12,622 nucleotides of DNA from CALXSC01 sp035470525. GTDB taxonomy: Bacteria; Pseudomonadota; Alphaproteobacteria; Rickettsiales; UBA1997. Below the pieces are notes generated by a model. It saw only the letters and a program-made list of their open reading frames with translations. It did no database searches and was not told the DNA's origin. Location of the stretch: contig DATIQT010000103.1 of assembly GCA_035470525.1 (NCBI GenBank), positions 1 through 12,622 of the forward strand, in the 5' to 3' direction. This document shows, in pieces, positions 6,866 through 12,622 of this stretch; within the stretch, counting starts at the first letter, position 1; the number at the start of each line of letters is the position of its first letter. A program made the translations under genes and the position numbers.

Positions 6866-7162
6866 ATGAAAAAATTTACAAGAACTATTGAAGATTTTAT
6901 TTGTGAAAATTGTGGGACTAAAGTAAAGGGAGATGGTTATACCAATCATTGTCCGAATTGCTTATATTCAAAACATGTAGATATTAATCCTGGTGATAGA
7001 ATGTCAAGTTGCGGTGGCTTAATGAAACCAATAGAAATACTTCAAAAAAATGGTGAATTTGTTATTTTACATAAATGCGAAAAATGTGGTTTTGAGAAAA
7101 AAAACAAAGTTTCTGAAAAAGATAATATTAAAGAAATTATAAAAATATCAAATAGCAAATAG
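6866..7162 (+). CDS. RNHCP domain zinc-binding protein
   Basis: A 98-residue protein with the RNHCP domain layout: FICENCG (C13, C16), NHCPNC (H28, C29, C32; TNHCP stands for the name-giving RNHCP), HVD and PGDR (37-45), SSCGGLMKP (C49), then CEKCG (C71, C74). The paired cysteines predict one or two zinc sites. The family is widespread in small bacterial proteins and its function is not established; a nucleic-acid-binding role is only a guess. It starts 2 bases after the hflK stop, so the two are probably co-transcribed. The last 20 residues are lysine- and isoleucine-rich and unstructured. An AT-only hairpin follows the stop codon. Confidence 0.9.
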   Translation: MKKFTRTIEDFICENCGTKVKGDGYTNHCPNCLYSKHVDINPGDRMSSCGGLMKPIEILQKNGEFVILHKCEKCGFEKKNKVSEKDNIKEIIKISNSK

Positions 7163-7167
7163 CTTCT

Positions 7168-7197
7168 TGAAAAATAAAAATAAAGTTTTATTTTTCA
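7168..7197 (+). terminator. AT-rich hairpin after the RNHCP gene, weak terminator candidate
   Basis: A perfect 12-bp inverted repeat, TGAAAAATAAAA (7168-7179) and TTTTATTTTTCA (7186-7197), encloses a 6-base loop. It begins 6 bases after the RNHCP stop and lies before yebC, where a transcript end is plausible. The stem has almost no G-C pairs and the U-run is inside the stem, so termination would be weak. Confidence 0.4.
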
Positions 7198-7226
7198 TCT
7201 ATTAATAAATTAAATATTAGGTATTT

Positions 7227-7976
7227 ATGTCAGGTCATTCTAAGTGGGCTACAACTAAACATCAAAAAGCCATCACAGATGCTAAAAGAGCTAAGAATTT
7301 TACAAAGTTATTAAAAGAAATAACAGTAGCAGCTAAAATAGGCGATCCCAATCCTGAGTTCAATCCTAGATTAAGAAGTGCGGTAATTGCAGCAAAAGCA
7401 GCTAGTATGCCTAAATCAAATATTGAAAATGCTATTAAAAAAGCTACAGGTGCTTCTTCTGGAGAGAATTGGGAAGAAATAAGGTATGAAGGTTATGGCC
7501 CTAATGGTATTGCTATAATAGTTGAGATTTTAACTGATAATAAAAATAGGAGTGCATCAAGTATTAGGTCTACATTTACCAAATATGGTGGAAATATGGG
7601 TGAAACAGGAAGTGTTTCTTTTATGTTTAATAAAGTCGGTCTTATTGGGTATGAAGGAAATGTTACAACTGAAGATAAAATGCTAGAAGCAGCAATTGAT
7701 GCTGGCGCTGAAAATGTTGAAAGTTCTACTGATTGGCACGAAATTACTACTTCTATAGAAGATTTTATTAAAGTTAGAGATGCTTTAATGGAAAAATTTG
7801 GTGAACCAAAAGAAGCAAAAATATGTTGGGTAGCAAAAGAACCAATGGTTATTGATGATGTTGAAAAAGCACAAAAAATTAATAAATTAATTGAAGCACT
7901 TGAAGATAATGAAGATGCTCAAAATGTTTATTCAAATTTTGTAATAGCTGATGAAATCGCAGACAAAGTAGAATAA
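7227..7976 (+). CDS. yebC: YebC/PmpR family transcriptional regulator
   Basis: A 249-residue cytosolic protein of normal family length. The start MSGHSKWATTKHQK is the family signature, followed by the basic AKRAKNFTKLLKEI helix, the PEFNPRLRSAVIAAKAASMPKSNIENAIKKA block and the YEGYGPNGIAIIVE strand, ending in an acidic C-terminal domain. Family members bind DNA as transcriptional regulators (for example PmpR in Pseudomonas). A newer view for some homologues is a role in relieving ribosome stalling, particularly at proline stretches. The ATG has a modest Shine-Dalgarno TAGG five bases upstream. It leads a plus-strand cluster with the glycosyltransferase (3-base gap) and dCMP deaminase. In many bacteria yebC neighbours ruvC; not here. 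Codons mostly end in A or T, a useful contrast with pheS. Confidence 0.96.
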   Translation: MSGHSKWATTKHQKAITDAKRAKNFTKLLKEITVAAKIGDPNPEFNPRLRSAVIAAKAASMPKSNIENAIKKATGASSGENWEEIRYEGYGPNGIAIIVEILTDNKNRSASSIRSTFTKYGGNMGETGSVSFMFNKVGLIGYEGNVTTEDKMLEAAIDAGAENVESSTDWHEITTSIEDFIKVRDALMEKFGEPKEAKICWVAKEPMVIDDVEKAQKINKLIEALEDNEDAQNVYSNFVIADEIADKVE

Positions 7977-7979
7977 TAT

Positions 7980-9137
7980 ATGAAAATTTTATTTTATCAA
8001 AGAACAGATGTTATAGAAAGTGCAGGAGGAACTGAAAAAGTTTTATGCTTTTTAAGTTCCTCCCTTGCTAAAAGAGGCTATGATGTTGTGTTTATGACAA
8101 ATGAAAAAAAAGAAGGTAAACTATTTTTTTCATTATATGATAAAGTAAAATTTGTGAATATCGGCGGAACTCTTTTTACAGGATTTAGAAAGTTTATATT
8201 TAAGTTAATAAAATCAACACCGATATTAAAATTAATGCCATTTTTTAATAATTATAAGTATACTTCTGATGTAGCTTATAAATATATTAAAGAAGAAAAA
8301 CCCGACTTAATCATTTTAGCAAATCCGCAAGACTTAATGGAAATTTGTTATTCACACACATATAAATCTCCAATAGTACAAATGGTTCACAATGTGCCTT
8401 GGAACATATTCCATAGAAAATCAAAAACTGTTTTAAAAATTACATTAGACTTAATGAAAAATGTTAATGTGTGTCAAGTTTTAATGCATAGTTTTGTTGG
8501 ACTTATGAAACCTTATTATAATGGAAAAGTTGTTGTAATTCCTAACTCTGTTCCTAGTGTTGATGATAAATTTATTTGTGACTATAGTGATAAAAAAGAC
8601 AAATTTAAAATAATAAATATTGCAAGAATTACACCTGTAAAAAATCAAGAATTATTAATAAAAGCATTCGCTAAAATACATACAAAAAATCCAAAATGGG
8701 AAATTCATCTTTGGGGCAATGAAGACAAGAAATATAAAGAAAAGTTGGATTTATTAGTTAAAGAATTTGGATTACAAAATAAAGTATTTTTTAAAGGAAA
8801 AACTAAACAGCCTTTAGAGGAATTAAAAAATTCAGATATTTTTGCATTTCCTTCTCATTTTGAAGGATTTGGTTTATCTTTAGGAGAGGCTATGGCGTGC
8901 GGTTTGTCAAGTATTGGATTAAAAAAAGCACCAGCTGTTAATGAATTAATAGTTGACGGACAAAACGGTATTTTAACTGATGAAAATATTGATATTTTTG
9001 CTCAAGATTTAGAAATTTTAATGTCTAGTGTTTTGTTAAGAAAAAAAATGGGTAAAAAAGCTAAAGAAATGATAAAAGATTATTCTGAAGAGAAAATAGT
9101 GAATATGTGGGATAAATTAATAAAGGATTTATTATGA
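7980..9137 (+). CDS. GT-B glycosyltransferase, family 4 type
   Basis: A 385-residue glycosyltransferase of the group 1 / GT4 type, which moves a sugar from a nucleotide donor to a surface glycan or lipid acceptor. The N-terminal Rossmann half has the glycine-rich AGGTEKV loop (15-21) expected for acceptor binding. The C-terminal donor-binding half starts near residue 208, with NIARITPVKNQELLIKAF (213-230), HLWG (243-246) and FKGK (271-274). The catalytic EX7E motif is E295 and E303 in EGFGLSLGE. No signal peptide or clear transmembrane helix is seen, so it probably acts at the cytoplasmic membrane face. It starts 3 bases after yebC, and its TGA overlaps the next ATG (ATGA). The sugar and acceptor cannot be told from sequence; lipopolysaccharide or capsule synthesis is the usual setting, but no partner gene lies here. 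Confidence 0.9.
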   Translation: MKILFYQRTDVIESAGGTEKVLCFLSSSLAKRGYDVVFMTNEKKEGKLFFSLYDKVKFVNIGGTLFTGFRKFIFKLIKSTPILKLMPFFNNYKYTSDVAYKYIKEEKPDLIILANPQDLMEICYSHTYKSPIVQMVHNVPWNIFHRKSKTVLKITLDLMKNVNVCQVLMHSFVGLMKPYYNGKVVVIPNSVPSVDDKFICDYSDKKDKFKIINIARITPVKNQELLIKAFAKIHTKNPKWEIHLWGNEDKKYKEKLDLLVKEFGLQNKVFFKGKTKQPLEELKNSDIFAFPSHFEGFGLSLGEAMACGLSSIGLKKAPAVNELIVDGQNGILTDENIDIFAQDLEILMSSVLLRKKMGKKAKEMIKDYSEEKIVNMWDKLIKDLL

Positions 9138-9613
9138 ATATAATAGAAAAAATAGAAAGAAAACCAATAGACCATTATTTTTTAGAATTAGCCTTTAAAG
9201 TTGCTGAAAGATCTACTTGTAGAAGAAGACATATTGGAGCAATTATAGTTAGAGACAAACATATTCTAACCACTGGTTATAATGGTGCATGTAGTGGTGT
9301 AAAAGATTGTTTAGAATTAGGTTGTTTAAAAGATGAATTAAAAATAGCATCAGGACAAGGACAAGAAATTTGTAGAGCTGTTCATGCAGAACAAAATGCA
9401 ATAATACAAGCAGCATTACATGGGGTAAGTACAGAAGGAGCTACAATATATTGCACTCATTCTCCTTGCGGTTGGTGTGCTAAAACTATAGTTAATGCAA
9501 AAATTAAAAGATGTGTTTGCAGCATTATCTACTCTGAAGAAATTTTCAAAGATTTATTTAAAGAAGCGGGAATTGAATTTGTTCAAATAAAACAAGAAGA
9601 TTTAAATCTTTAA
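9134..9613 (+). CDS. dCMP deaminase (ComEB-type, zinc-dependent)
   Basis: A 159-residue cytosolic enzyme that deaminates dCMP to dUMP, the substrate of thymidylate synthase. The zinc-binding catalytic motif is complete: HAE (H84, E86 as the proton shuttle) and PCGWC (C112, C115). The N-terminal CRRRHIGAIIVRD and TTGYNGACSG blocks are typical of dCMP deaminases, not of cytidine or tRNA adenosine deaminases. A cysteine-rich insert CLELGC (59-64) before ICRAVHAEQNA resembles the insert of ComEB/T4-type enzymes, where a second zinc is bound. The ATG overlaps the glycosyltransferase stop (ATGA), so translation is probably coupled, although no functional link is obvious. Its stop touches the long palindrome. 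Confidence 0.93.
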   Translation: MNIIEKIERKPIDHYFLELAFKVAERSTCRRRHIGAIIVRDKHILTTGYNGACSGVKDCLELGCLKDELKIASGQGQEICRAVHAEQNAIIQAALHGVSTEGATIYCTHSPCGWCAKTIVNAKIKRCVCSIIYSEEIFKDLFKEAGIEFVQIKQEDLNL

Positions 9614-9737
9614 TAGTAGCTCCCCTTTGTCCTTCGGACATTTCCCCTCAAAGAGGGGCAAGATTACGGGCAGTGGTTAAGGATAATCTTTCCACTCCTT
9701 GAGGGGAAATGTCCGAAGGACAAAGGGGAGCTACTAT
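9613..9737. repeat. 125-bp GC-rich palindromic element, 39-bp perfect arms
   Basis: The left arm (9613-9651) and right arm (9699-9737) are exact reverse complements over 39 bases. The 47-base centre continues imperfectly: AAGATTA (9660-9666) pairs with TAATCTT (9684-9690), leaving a loop of about 17. Each arm contains its own mini-hairpin, TGTCC-TTC-GGACA on the left and TGTCC-GAA-GGACA on the right; CCCCTC-AAA-GAGGGG (9644-9658) forms another. It is far more GC-rich than its surroundings and encodes nothing. It sits between convergent genes and starts on the last base of the dCMP deaminase stop, so it could end transcription from both sides. The structure looks like a mobile palindromic repeat (REP or MITE type); copy number cannot be judged here. 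Confidence 0.9.
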
Positions 9738-9752
9738 AGCTTATATATTATT

Positions 9753-10643
9753 TTATATTTTTGGATTATCAACCAACAAAACACCCTCTTTCTCACTCAA
9801 TAAAGAAAAAATATTATTCTTTTCTTCATTGGTACAACCATAAAGTATTTTTATATCACTAAATTTCTTCTTAAAACTTACTGTACAGATAATAGATTCA
9901 ACAATAGCTTTATTTGGTTTACTACCAATAAAAATATCGATTTGGTCTTCTTCATCCCAATCATTTTTTAAATACCCAAAATCAACCGGACAAACTATAT
10001 TTAAATATTCATTAAATTCATCTTTCTTGGAATCTATAACAATTTTAGATTTATTGAATAACAATGTTAAATAATTCCAAAAATTTGATTTATACTCACT
10101 CTGTGATTTTGAATAATAAATATAATAAGATTTTTTATCATTAATCAAAGTTGGGTCAATATCAGCATCAACTATACTAAATCCTAATTTTTCAGGAATT
10201 GCCCTACTCGCTTTATTTTCAGTAAAAGCTATAATATATAATGTATCAAAATTAAGTCTTGTAAAACAATAATCTTCCATTTTTTTACAAACCCTTCTCA
10301 TTATACCTCTTCCATTATAATCTTTAGATAACCAATAAGAAATTTCAGCCTCTGTTTCAATAGTAGAAATACTATTATCATAAGCACTTAAACTGATTAT
10401 TCCAACCAATTTTCCATTATAATATACCCCTAAATCACAACCTTCTTTTTTCTGATTTTTATCATAAGACTTTTTAACAAAATCCTGTGTTTTTTCTAAA
10501 GCCAACTCACTAGCCCATTCAAACCAAGGAAGCAAATATTCCCTATTTTGTTCTGTTAATTTAAAAAGTTCATCTGAATCTTCAAATTCCAGCTGTTTTA
10601 ATAAAATTTCATCATCTACAACTACGCACCCATCAACTAGCAC
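9753..10643 (-). CDS. GNAT acetyltransferase fused to a pyrophosphatase-like domain
   Basis: A 296-residue, two-part protein. Residues about 8-180 are a RimJ/RimL-type GNAT domain with the acetyl-CoA loop around YNGRGI (109-114) and the typical NKASRAIPEKLGF helix-strand (143-155); RimL-type enzymes acetylate protein N-termini or small amines. Residues about 199-292 resemble the core of soluble family I inorganic pyrophosphatase: CPVDFGYL (218-225) for YPCNYGYI, EEDQIDI (231-237) for DGDPVDV, and SDIK (262-265) for the EDAK metal/phosphate site. Key acidic residues are partly kept (first D replaced by E), while the N-terminal part of a full pyrophosphatase is missing, so activity is doubtful and ligand binding more likely. 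The start is GTG, the only suitable codon near the expected beginning. A convergent palindrome follows its stop. The fusion reading is my inference from motifs. Confidence 0.75.
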   Translation of the reverse strand: MLVDGCVVVDDEILLKQLEFEDSDELFKLTEQNREYLLPWFEWASELALEKTQDFVKKSYDKNQKKEGCDLGVYYNGKLVGIISLSAYDNSISTIETEAEISYWLSKDYNGRGIMRRVCKKMEDYCFTRLNFDTLYIIAFTENKASRAIPEKLGFSIVDADIDPTLINDKKSYYIYYSKSQSEYKSNFWNYLTLLFNKSKIVIDSKKDEFNEYLNIVCPVDFGYLKNDWDEEDQIDIFIGSKPNKAIVESIICTVSFKKKFSDIKILYGCTNEEKNNIFSLLSEKEGVLLVDNPKI

Positions 10644-10680
10644 AAACGCACCGGTTATTAGTAAAAAAATAAATTTAACA

Positions 10681-10702
10681 TTATAAAGACATATCTTTAT
10701 AA
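10681..10702. repeat. Operator-like 9-bp inverted repeat upstream of the GNAT gene
   Basis: TTATAAAGA (10681-10689) and TCTTTATAA (10694-10702) are exact reverse complements around CATA. Overlap with a minus-strand TATAAT would suit an operator for the acetyltransferase gene, but chance is possible in DNA this AT-rich. Confidence 0.45.
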
Positions 10703-10863
10703 AAGAATAAACATAATGATGTTACAATCAATATAAATAATTTGCAAGTCAATCTAAAAATTATAACATCAAAAAAATTAAAAAGTATAAATAAAATTAT
10801 AAAATTTACCAACAAAATAATCAACATTCTCAATAATTAAAATCAAAAAACCAAATCAAATTA

Positions 10864-10891
10864 TTGACAATTCAAATAAAAATTATATCTT
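10864..10891 (+). promoter_or_regulatory. Probable pheS promoter
   Basis: A perfect -35 TTGACA (10864-10869) is followed after 16 bases by TATCTT (10886-10891), four of six matches to TATAAT. The start codon at 10919 is preceded by AAAGG (10907-10911) at a suitable 7-base spacing, one of the better ribosome sites here. Confidence 0.5.
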
Positions 10892-10918
10892 ATAAACCAG
10901 TTAGCTAAAGGTTTTAAC

Positions 10919-11971
10919 ATGGAAAAATTACAACAAACCAAATCAAATTTTGAAGAAAAACTCAAAAACATAACAGACGAGCAACAACTCAAAGAATTCC
11001 GCAACGAATTTACAAGCAAAAACGGCTCCATAACCACCCTCATGCAAAACATCAAAGACCTACCTCTTGAAGAAAAGAAAACCTACGGCGCAGAAATAAA
11101 CAAACTCAAAACATTCGCCGAAGAACAAATTTCGATCTTAGAACAAAAATTCGCAGACCACAAAATCAAAGAAAACCTCAAAAACGAGAGCCTAGACACA
11201 ACAATTCCAGTCCGCAAAACCGAAGAAGGTTCAATCCACCCAATTACAAAAGTTCAACGAGAACTCCAAGAAATCTTCCACTCCATGGGCTTTTCATTCT
11301 CCGACGGACCAGAAATCGAAGACGACTGGCACTGCTTCGAAGCCCTAAACATGCCACCAAGCCACCCTGCGCGACAAATGCAAGACACATTCTACATGCC
11401 CAACTCCGACGACGGCAAAGAAATCGTTCTCAGAACACAAACAACATCAATCGAAATCCGAGAAATGCTTAAGGGTAGGCCTCCATTCAAAACAATCACA
11501 ATGGGCAAAGTTTACCGACGAGACTTCGACGCCACACACGTACCAATGTTCCATCAAATTGAAGCCTTCTACGTCGACACCGGCATGACCATGGCCAACC
11601 TAAAATACCTCATCGCAGAATTTTGCCGAAAATTCTTCGAAGTCGAAAACGTAATCCTAAGATTCCGACCCAGCTACTTCCCATACACCGCCCCAAGCAT
11701 GGAAATTGACATGAAATGCACCAAAGAAGGCGGAAAAATCACAAAATTCGGCGAAGGCAACGACTGGGTAGAACTCGGTGGCTCCGGCATGCTCCACCCA
11801 ACCGTCCTCAAAAACGTAGGACTCAACACAGACGAATATCAAGGCTTCGCATTTGGTTTCGGTATTGAGAGATTGGCTATGTTAAAATATGGCATTTCAG
11901 ATATGAGATATTTGTATGAGGGGGATTTGAGGTTCTTGAAGCATTATGGGTTTAGGTTCTGCGAGGCTTAG
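10919..11971 (+). CDS. pheS: Phenylalanyl-tRNA synthetase alpha subunit
   Basis: A 350-residue catalytic subunit of the (alpha-beta)2 enzyme that charges tRNA-Phe. Residues 1-85 form the helical coiled-coil arm that contacts tRNA; the class II catalytic domain covers about 105-345, with the HPI block (107-109), GFSFSDGPEIEDDWHCFEAL (124-143), LRTQTTSIEIREM (171-183, for LRTHTS), GKVYRRDFDATH (196-207), FHQIEAFYVD (211-220) and motif 3 GFGFGIERLAML (309-322 region). All are intact and the length is normal. pheT, usually next, is absent downstream. Codon use is odd: in a 40-codon stretch from 11282, 19 codons end in C, against 3 of the first 40 in yebC, and CGA is the main arginine codon. From about residue 313 the last 38 codons switch to G/T endings with AGA/AGG only. 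Confidence 0.97.
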   Translation: MEKLQQTKSNFEEKLKNITDEQQLKEFRNEFTSKNGSITTLMQNIKDLPLEEKKTYGAEINKLKTFAEEQISILEQKFADHKIKENLKNESLDTTIPVRKTEEGSIHPITKVQRELQEIFHSMGFSFSDGPEIEDDWHCFEALNMPPSHPARQMQDTFYMPNSDDGKEIVLRTQTTSIEIREMLKGRPPFKTITMGKVYRRDFDATHVPMFHQIEAFYVDTGMTMANLKYLIAEFCRKFFEVENVILRFRPSYFPYTAPSMEIDMKCTKEGGKITKFGEGNDWVELGGSGMLHPTVLKNVGLNTDEYQGFAFGFGIERLAMLKYGISDMRYLYEGDLRFLKHYGFRFCEA

Positions 11972-12103
11972 ACAAAATTAAACAACATAAATGAAGAAGA
12001 AATTGAAAAATATCGTAAGAACAATAAATTTTACTAAATTGCAAATCAACCTTACAAGAAAAAAATGCCATAGTATTATTATATCAATATTATAATTTTA
12101 TTA
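11972..12103. other. Non-coding gap after pheS
   Basis: AT-rich sequence between the pheS stop and the IS remnant. A 35-codon frame beginning with ATG at 11991 shows no resemblance to pheT or to any family I know and is probably not a gene. No clear terminator hairpin is seen. Confidence 0.5.
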
Positions 12104-12494
12104 GAGTCTGTCGTCAATAGTTCTTGATTTTTTCATTTTTTCATTTATCTCTATTAACAATAAAGATAAATAAAGAGTTATATACATGGCATCAAGCAAT
12201 CAAATATCAAGTGATCAAGCATCTTATCACAGACATGATATATCAGATGAAGTATAGGATAGAATAAAAGATTATCTTCTAGGTCGTAAAGGAACATGGG
12301 GAGGAAATGCAAGAGATAATCGTAATTTTATAAATGCAATATTATGGATATTTAGAACAGGAGCACCATGGAGAGATTTACCATCTGATTATGGTGATTG
12401 GAAAAATACTCATAGAAGATTTTGTAGATGGAGAGATAAGAATATGTGGGAAATATTATTAGAAAAAATGATAGATGAAAAAGATTTAGAATGA
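12104..12494 (+). mobile_element. Remnant of an IS5-family insertion sequence
   Basis: A GAGTCTGTC motif at 12104-12112 resembles the outer inverted-repeat ends of IS5-type elements (IS427/IS1031 groups) and lies about 80 bases before the transposase start, the normal distance for a left end. The transposase similarity stops at about 12491; no right end or target duplication is visible, so the element is truncated. Both borders are approximate. Confidence 0.65.
12186..12494 (+). pseudogene. IS5-type transposase, N-terminal fragment with in-frame stops
   Basis: Reading from ATG 12186 gives the N-terminal insertion-element domain: ISDEV-stop-DRIKDYL, GTWGGNARDNRNFINAI, WIFRTGAPWRDLP, YGDWKNTHRRFCRWRD and WEILLEKMIDEKDLE. 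The TAG at 12255-12257 replaces a tryptophan that is normally present (DEVW), and a TGA at 12492-12494 stands where LEW would be expected, after which similarity is lost. The catalytic DDE part is missing, so the copy is dead. TGG is used for other tryptophans nearby, so recoding of these stops is unlikely. Confidence 0.85.
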
Positions 12495-12622
12495 ATTTTT
12501 TTAGCCAATCTTTTTGAAAAATTACATTGTTTAGCTCTTGAATCTATACCTAAAGGATCAAATCCTCTAAAAAGTCCAATTAATCTTTTTCGTTCTTCTC
12601 GCCATGAAATATAAAATTTTAA
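12410..12622 (-). CDS. Unidentified partial reading frame entering from the right edge
   Basis: On the minus strand a frame is open from the window edge to a TGA at 12412-12410, 70 residues. The first 43 or so, beginning LKFYISWREERKRL and containing FRGFDPLGIDSRAKQ, look protein-like; the rest is antisense to the transposase remnant. This would fit a gene whose 3' end was cut by the insertion or by a later deletion. I do not recognise the family, and an open stretch of this length could be chance. Confidence 0.3.
   Translation of the reverse strand, partial: LKFYISWREERKRLIGLFRGFDPLGIDSRAKQCNFSKRLAKKIHSKSFSSIIFSNNISHIFLSLHLQNLL

Larger units (their letters stand above)
10644..10918. other. 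Intergenic region between the divergent GNAT and pheS genes
   Basis: About 275 AT-rich bases with very few G on the plus strand. The pheS promoter is at its right end. A perfect inverted repeat TTATAAAGA/TCTTTATAA (10681-10702, 4-base centre) covers part of a minus-strand TATAAT (10685-10680) that lies 36 bases before the GNAT start, a possible -10. No gene is visible. Confidence 0.5.

Noticed and set aside
9613..9737. The palindrome considered as a CRISPR repeat or an attachment site
   Set aside because: There is only one inverted pair with no regularly spaced direct repeats or spacers, and no integrase nearby.
11991..12098. 35-codon ORF after pheS, considered as the start of pheT
   Set aside because: PheT begins with a different conserved pattern, and the frame ends after 35 codons without any similarity.
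12492..12494. TGA decoded as tryptophan (code 4) in this organism
   Set aside because: TGA is the natural stop of mnmE and the glycosyltransferase, with correct C-termini, and TGG is used for tryptophan throughout.

Overview
The window is a stretch of a very AT-rich bacterial chromosome. The genes suggest a host-restricted or gut-type alphaproteobacterium. The best evidence is HflK, whose LMLTGDEN, DIDFEVQW and AFRDVQ blocks follow the alphaproteobacterial pattern; CvpA and PheS fit the same group. Against a typical member, the lysyl-tRNA synthetase is class II (most alphaproteobacteria use class I), and the dCMP deaminase and thiamine pyrophosphokinase are types also common in Firmicutes. 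The taxon is therefore an inference. Shine-Dalgarno sequences are weak or absent before most genes, and translational coupling (TAATG, ATGA) is common.

Layout, left to right. 1-265: an AT-rich edge, a well-placed promoter and a complete tRNA-Arg with the unusual anticodon GCG. 244-2762, minus strand: a three-gene unit transcribed lysS, a small zinc-ribbon protein, thiN; the thiN 3' end runs antisense into the tRNA. 2763-3109: a non-coding spacer with two strong inverted repeats. 3110-4929, minus strand: a membrane-anchored acidic low-complexity protein translationally coupled to mnmE. 4930-5049: divergent promoter region. 5050-7162, plus strand: cvpA, hflK and an RNHCP zinc-binding protein; hflC is not beside hflK. 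7227-9613, plus strand: yebC, a GT-B glycosyltransferase and a dCMP deaminase, closely packed. 9613-9737: a long GC-rich palindrome between convergent genes. 9753-10643, minus strand: a GNAT acetyltransferase whose C-terminus resembles a degenerate soluble inorganic pyrophosphatase. 10919-11971: pheS, with codon usage unlike its neighbours and an abrupt change near its 3' end. 12104-12622: a decayed IS5-type transposase fragment and an unidentified reading frame cut by the window edge. pheT is not found after pheS.

Most genes are housekeeping: translation and tRNA modification (lysS, pheS, mnmE, tRNA-Arg), cofactor activation (thiN), membrane quality control (hflK), deoxynucleotide supply (dCMP deaminase) and transcriptional regulation (yebC). 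The most unusual items are the acetyltransferase/pyrophosphatase-like fusion, the mosaic pheS composition, the tRNA-Arg(GCG) and the 125-bp palindrome. I do not see a defence system, CRISPR array or prophage.
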